Positions 62,382-64,000 of a DNA stretch of 64,000 bases are shown one piece after another. The DNA comes from Cenococcum geophilum 1.58 (Eukaryota > Ascomycota > Dothideomycetes > Gloniales > Gloniaceae). Location of the stretch: the NCBI GenBank assembly GCA_001692895.1, contig KV748178.1:4997917-5061916 (forward strand). The letters run 5' to 3'. The number at the start of each line of letters is the position of its first letter. Position 1 is the first letter of the stretch. The notes beneath the pieces were generated by a model. The model saw nothing but the letters and a program-made list of their open reading frames with translations, made no database searches and had not been told where the DNA came from. A program made the position numbers and the translations under genes.

Positions 62382-64000
62382 CTAGTTGATTGTTTGAACT
62401 CCGCCGCGAGCTCGGCCGTGGCTTTGAACTCGATGATACCGGCCTTGATCCGCTCTTCAAATGCTGCATTTGCAAGAACTCTAAGACCTCCCTCGGCTAT
62501 TGTGGCCAATGCAACAATTCGTTCTGCGATGATTGTTGGCAGGTAGCGACTTACAAACACAGGCCCGAGAGCGATGATAAGAGTCACAAAAAGGCGTCAC
62601 TCCAACTTGGCCTCACTGTGAGGTATATTCTCAATCCTGCGAAGTGGAGCGAAAATGAAAAGAAGTGTCGTGCTGAAGACGAGGCAAACTCATTCTGGTT
62701 TGGCGTTCGGAAAGATAAAGTCGACTACTTCCTTGATGAGGGAAGAGTATATGATGAGTTGCTGCCGATAACCTCCAGCCCTCGTACAGTAATGTCCGGA
62801 GTCTATCCAGGATTGATATCTTTTGTGGGTGAGACAGGTCAGTGAACCGTTACCATGCGCTTATTAGATCCGGGTTGTTAACTGAAAATTTTAGGGGCCG
62901 GTAAAAGTACCTTGATCAATTTTCTGGTCGATGTATGGCGCTCTCTTTCATAGATGCTTGAGCTACATTGCTGGTGCTGAATAACCAATAGTTATTAGAT
63001 CCCGAAGGACCAAAACGTGAACCGAAGCCAGTTGTTAGCGACGCCAAGGATAGAGAGGGGGAATTCCTTCCCACGTCCTCTGGCATACATCTCTTTTCAG
63101 ATCCAGTATCTAACGAAAGCAACCAGCCTCTACTCTATGTCGACTGTGAGGGATTGACTGGAGGGCAAAGAGCGCCAATAACTTCATCATATGAGCGTAT
63201 CCAGAAATCCAGCCCGAGAAAGATTGCCTGGAACGAGGTCCCGGATGATCGTGAATTCTGGTCTGCAAAGTTCTATCCACGGATATTATATGCCTTCTCA
63301 GACGTGGTAGTGTTTGTGATTCATCATAGCAACGCTAAGTCAGAATGCACTCCCAAATTTCTTAGCAAACGGGCTAACGTTTTTGCTCCTTTTAGGAAGA
63401 TTGAAGAAGTCGCGAAGAGACTAATTGTGTGGGCTTTCGAGGTTCTGGAGAAAGCGATAAATCAGCCGGTGCTGCCTAGCGCGGTTATTGCAATCAATCA
63501 GGTACCGTTAGACAGCCATCCAGATTTGTGGAGAGTTGGTCCTCGAACTCAGCAAGTGATGGATCAACTCGAGAAAGCCTCCCTCACTCGGGAGTTTGAC
63601 GTGTACGACAAATTCTGGATAGACCGAGGTTTTCGGTTCGAGAATTTGAAGTCCTTACTGGATTCCCAGTACGCAGGCATCAAAGTTGTCTCAATTCCTG
63701 AAAAAGGTGACCCTGTGCAATTGTCGGAGCAGATAAAGGCACTCGGTGAAGAAATAACCAAAGCCTGCAGCGATACGCAATCGAAGAAAAGACACTTAGG
63801 GACTAGACGGGATGCAAGTAAGCTCGAGCTTTTCCTGGGGAGAGCGTTCGACCATTTTGTCAAATCGAGTGACAAACCTTTCGATTTTGTCCAAGCCTTT
63901 TTCGAAATCAATCCCATTGTCGACGACGACAGGTTTACTACTGGGATTTTCAGACTTGCCGCCGCTGTTCGAAATATGCATAGAGAACTGCAATGTTCAA
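62382..64000 (+). CDS. Cys-rich zinc-finger / P-loop GTPase protein, 3' end outside window
   Basis: Fungal-type gene with normal codon use and no RIP. The N-terminal region (62450-62540) has paired cysteines, CCIC, YCGQC and FCDDC, a B-box/RING-like zinc site. An intron at 62838-62894 (GTCAGT, TTAAC, TTAG) splits the P-loop, which reads GETGAGKSTLIN once spliced. A second at 62933-62991 (GTATGG, CTGAATAAC, ATAG) joins FLVD to LLDPEGPKREP. Then come QPLLYVDCEGLTGG near 63140 (Walker B / G3, DxxG), FYPRILYAFSDVVVFVI near 63270 and LPSAVIAINQVP near 63470, a candidate G4 position. The frame is open to the window end, about 336 codons in this exon. P-loop type resembles AIG1/GBP-like GTPases; exact biological role unknown. 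Start not fixed: no in-frame ATG precedes the Cys region, and an upstream exon at ATG 62313 (MDSY, then GTAAGG) is a candidate but does not join in frame with the nearest AG. Confidence 0.8.

Overview
This window reads as a repeat-rich, silenced block of a filamentous ascomycete (Pezizomycotina) genome, ending in a normal gene-bearing region. From 1 to about 60.1 kb, CpA and TpG are strikingly depleted, TpA is in excess, and CpG is kept. Reading frames are riddled with TAA and TAG (from CAA, CAG and TGG) and almost no TGA. That is the signature of repeat-induced point mutation (RIP), a fungal process. The element set fits a fungus too: Ty3/gypsy with chromodomain, Ty1/copia, Crypton tyrosine-recombinase elements with a GCR1_C-like tail, pogo/Fot1-like and Tad-like elements, and short 50-80 bp introns. 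I cannot name the genus. All translations were read by eye through the RIP stops, so most edges of degenerate features are good only to tens of bases.

Layout: 1-3.0 kb, 3' part of a Ty3/gypsy pol. 5.3-5.9 kb, a copia gag/protease fragment cut off at a short island without RIP. 7.2-7.8 kb, an internally deleted pogo-like transposase. 8.5-17.4 kb, three head-to-tail Crypton copies of about 2.95 kb, apparently nested between the inverted ends of a small transposon (7986-8035 and 17455-17504). 18.1-18.8 kb, a RIPped tandem ubiquitin-like gene. 24.4-30.2 kb, a structurally complete copia element with 150-bp LTRs and a target duplication. 30.5-37.6 kb, three degenerate host genes all on the minus strand: an ER Hsp70 (BiP/Kar2) with signal peptide and HDEL remnant, an Old Yellow Enzyme, and a cytochrome P450. 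The first is interrupted, and the second is bordered, by the same small palindromic transposon family. 37.6-54.6 kb, long frames whose only stops are TAA or TAG but which I cannot identify, including a 24-residue tandem repeat at 43.9-44.4 kb. 54.6-57 kb, a gypsy gag fragment. 57.2-60.1 kb, a Tad-like LINE on the minus strand that has lost its reverse transcriptase.

At about 60.1-60.3 kb composition changes sharply. Then come a lightly mutated TPR (kinesin-light-chain-like) pseudogene, a 912-bp non-autonomous DNA transposon with 190-bp inverted repeats and an 8-bp target duplication, and an apparently live gene. That gene joins a cysteine-rich zinc-binding domain to a P-loop GTPase and runs off the right edge.

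The most unusual content is the set of RIPped host genes (BiP, Old Yellow Enzyme, P450 and a divergent ubiquitin) and the three-copy Crypton array. No rRNA, tRNA, CRISPR or telomere repeat was recognised.
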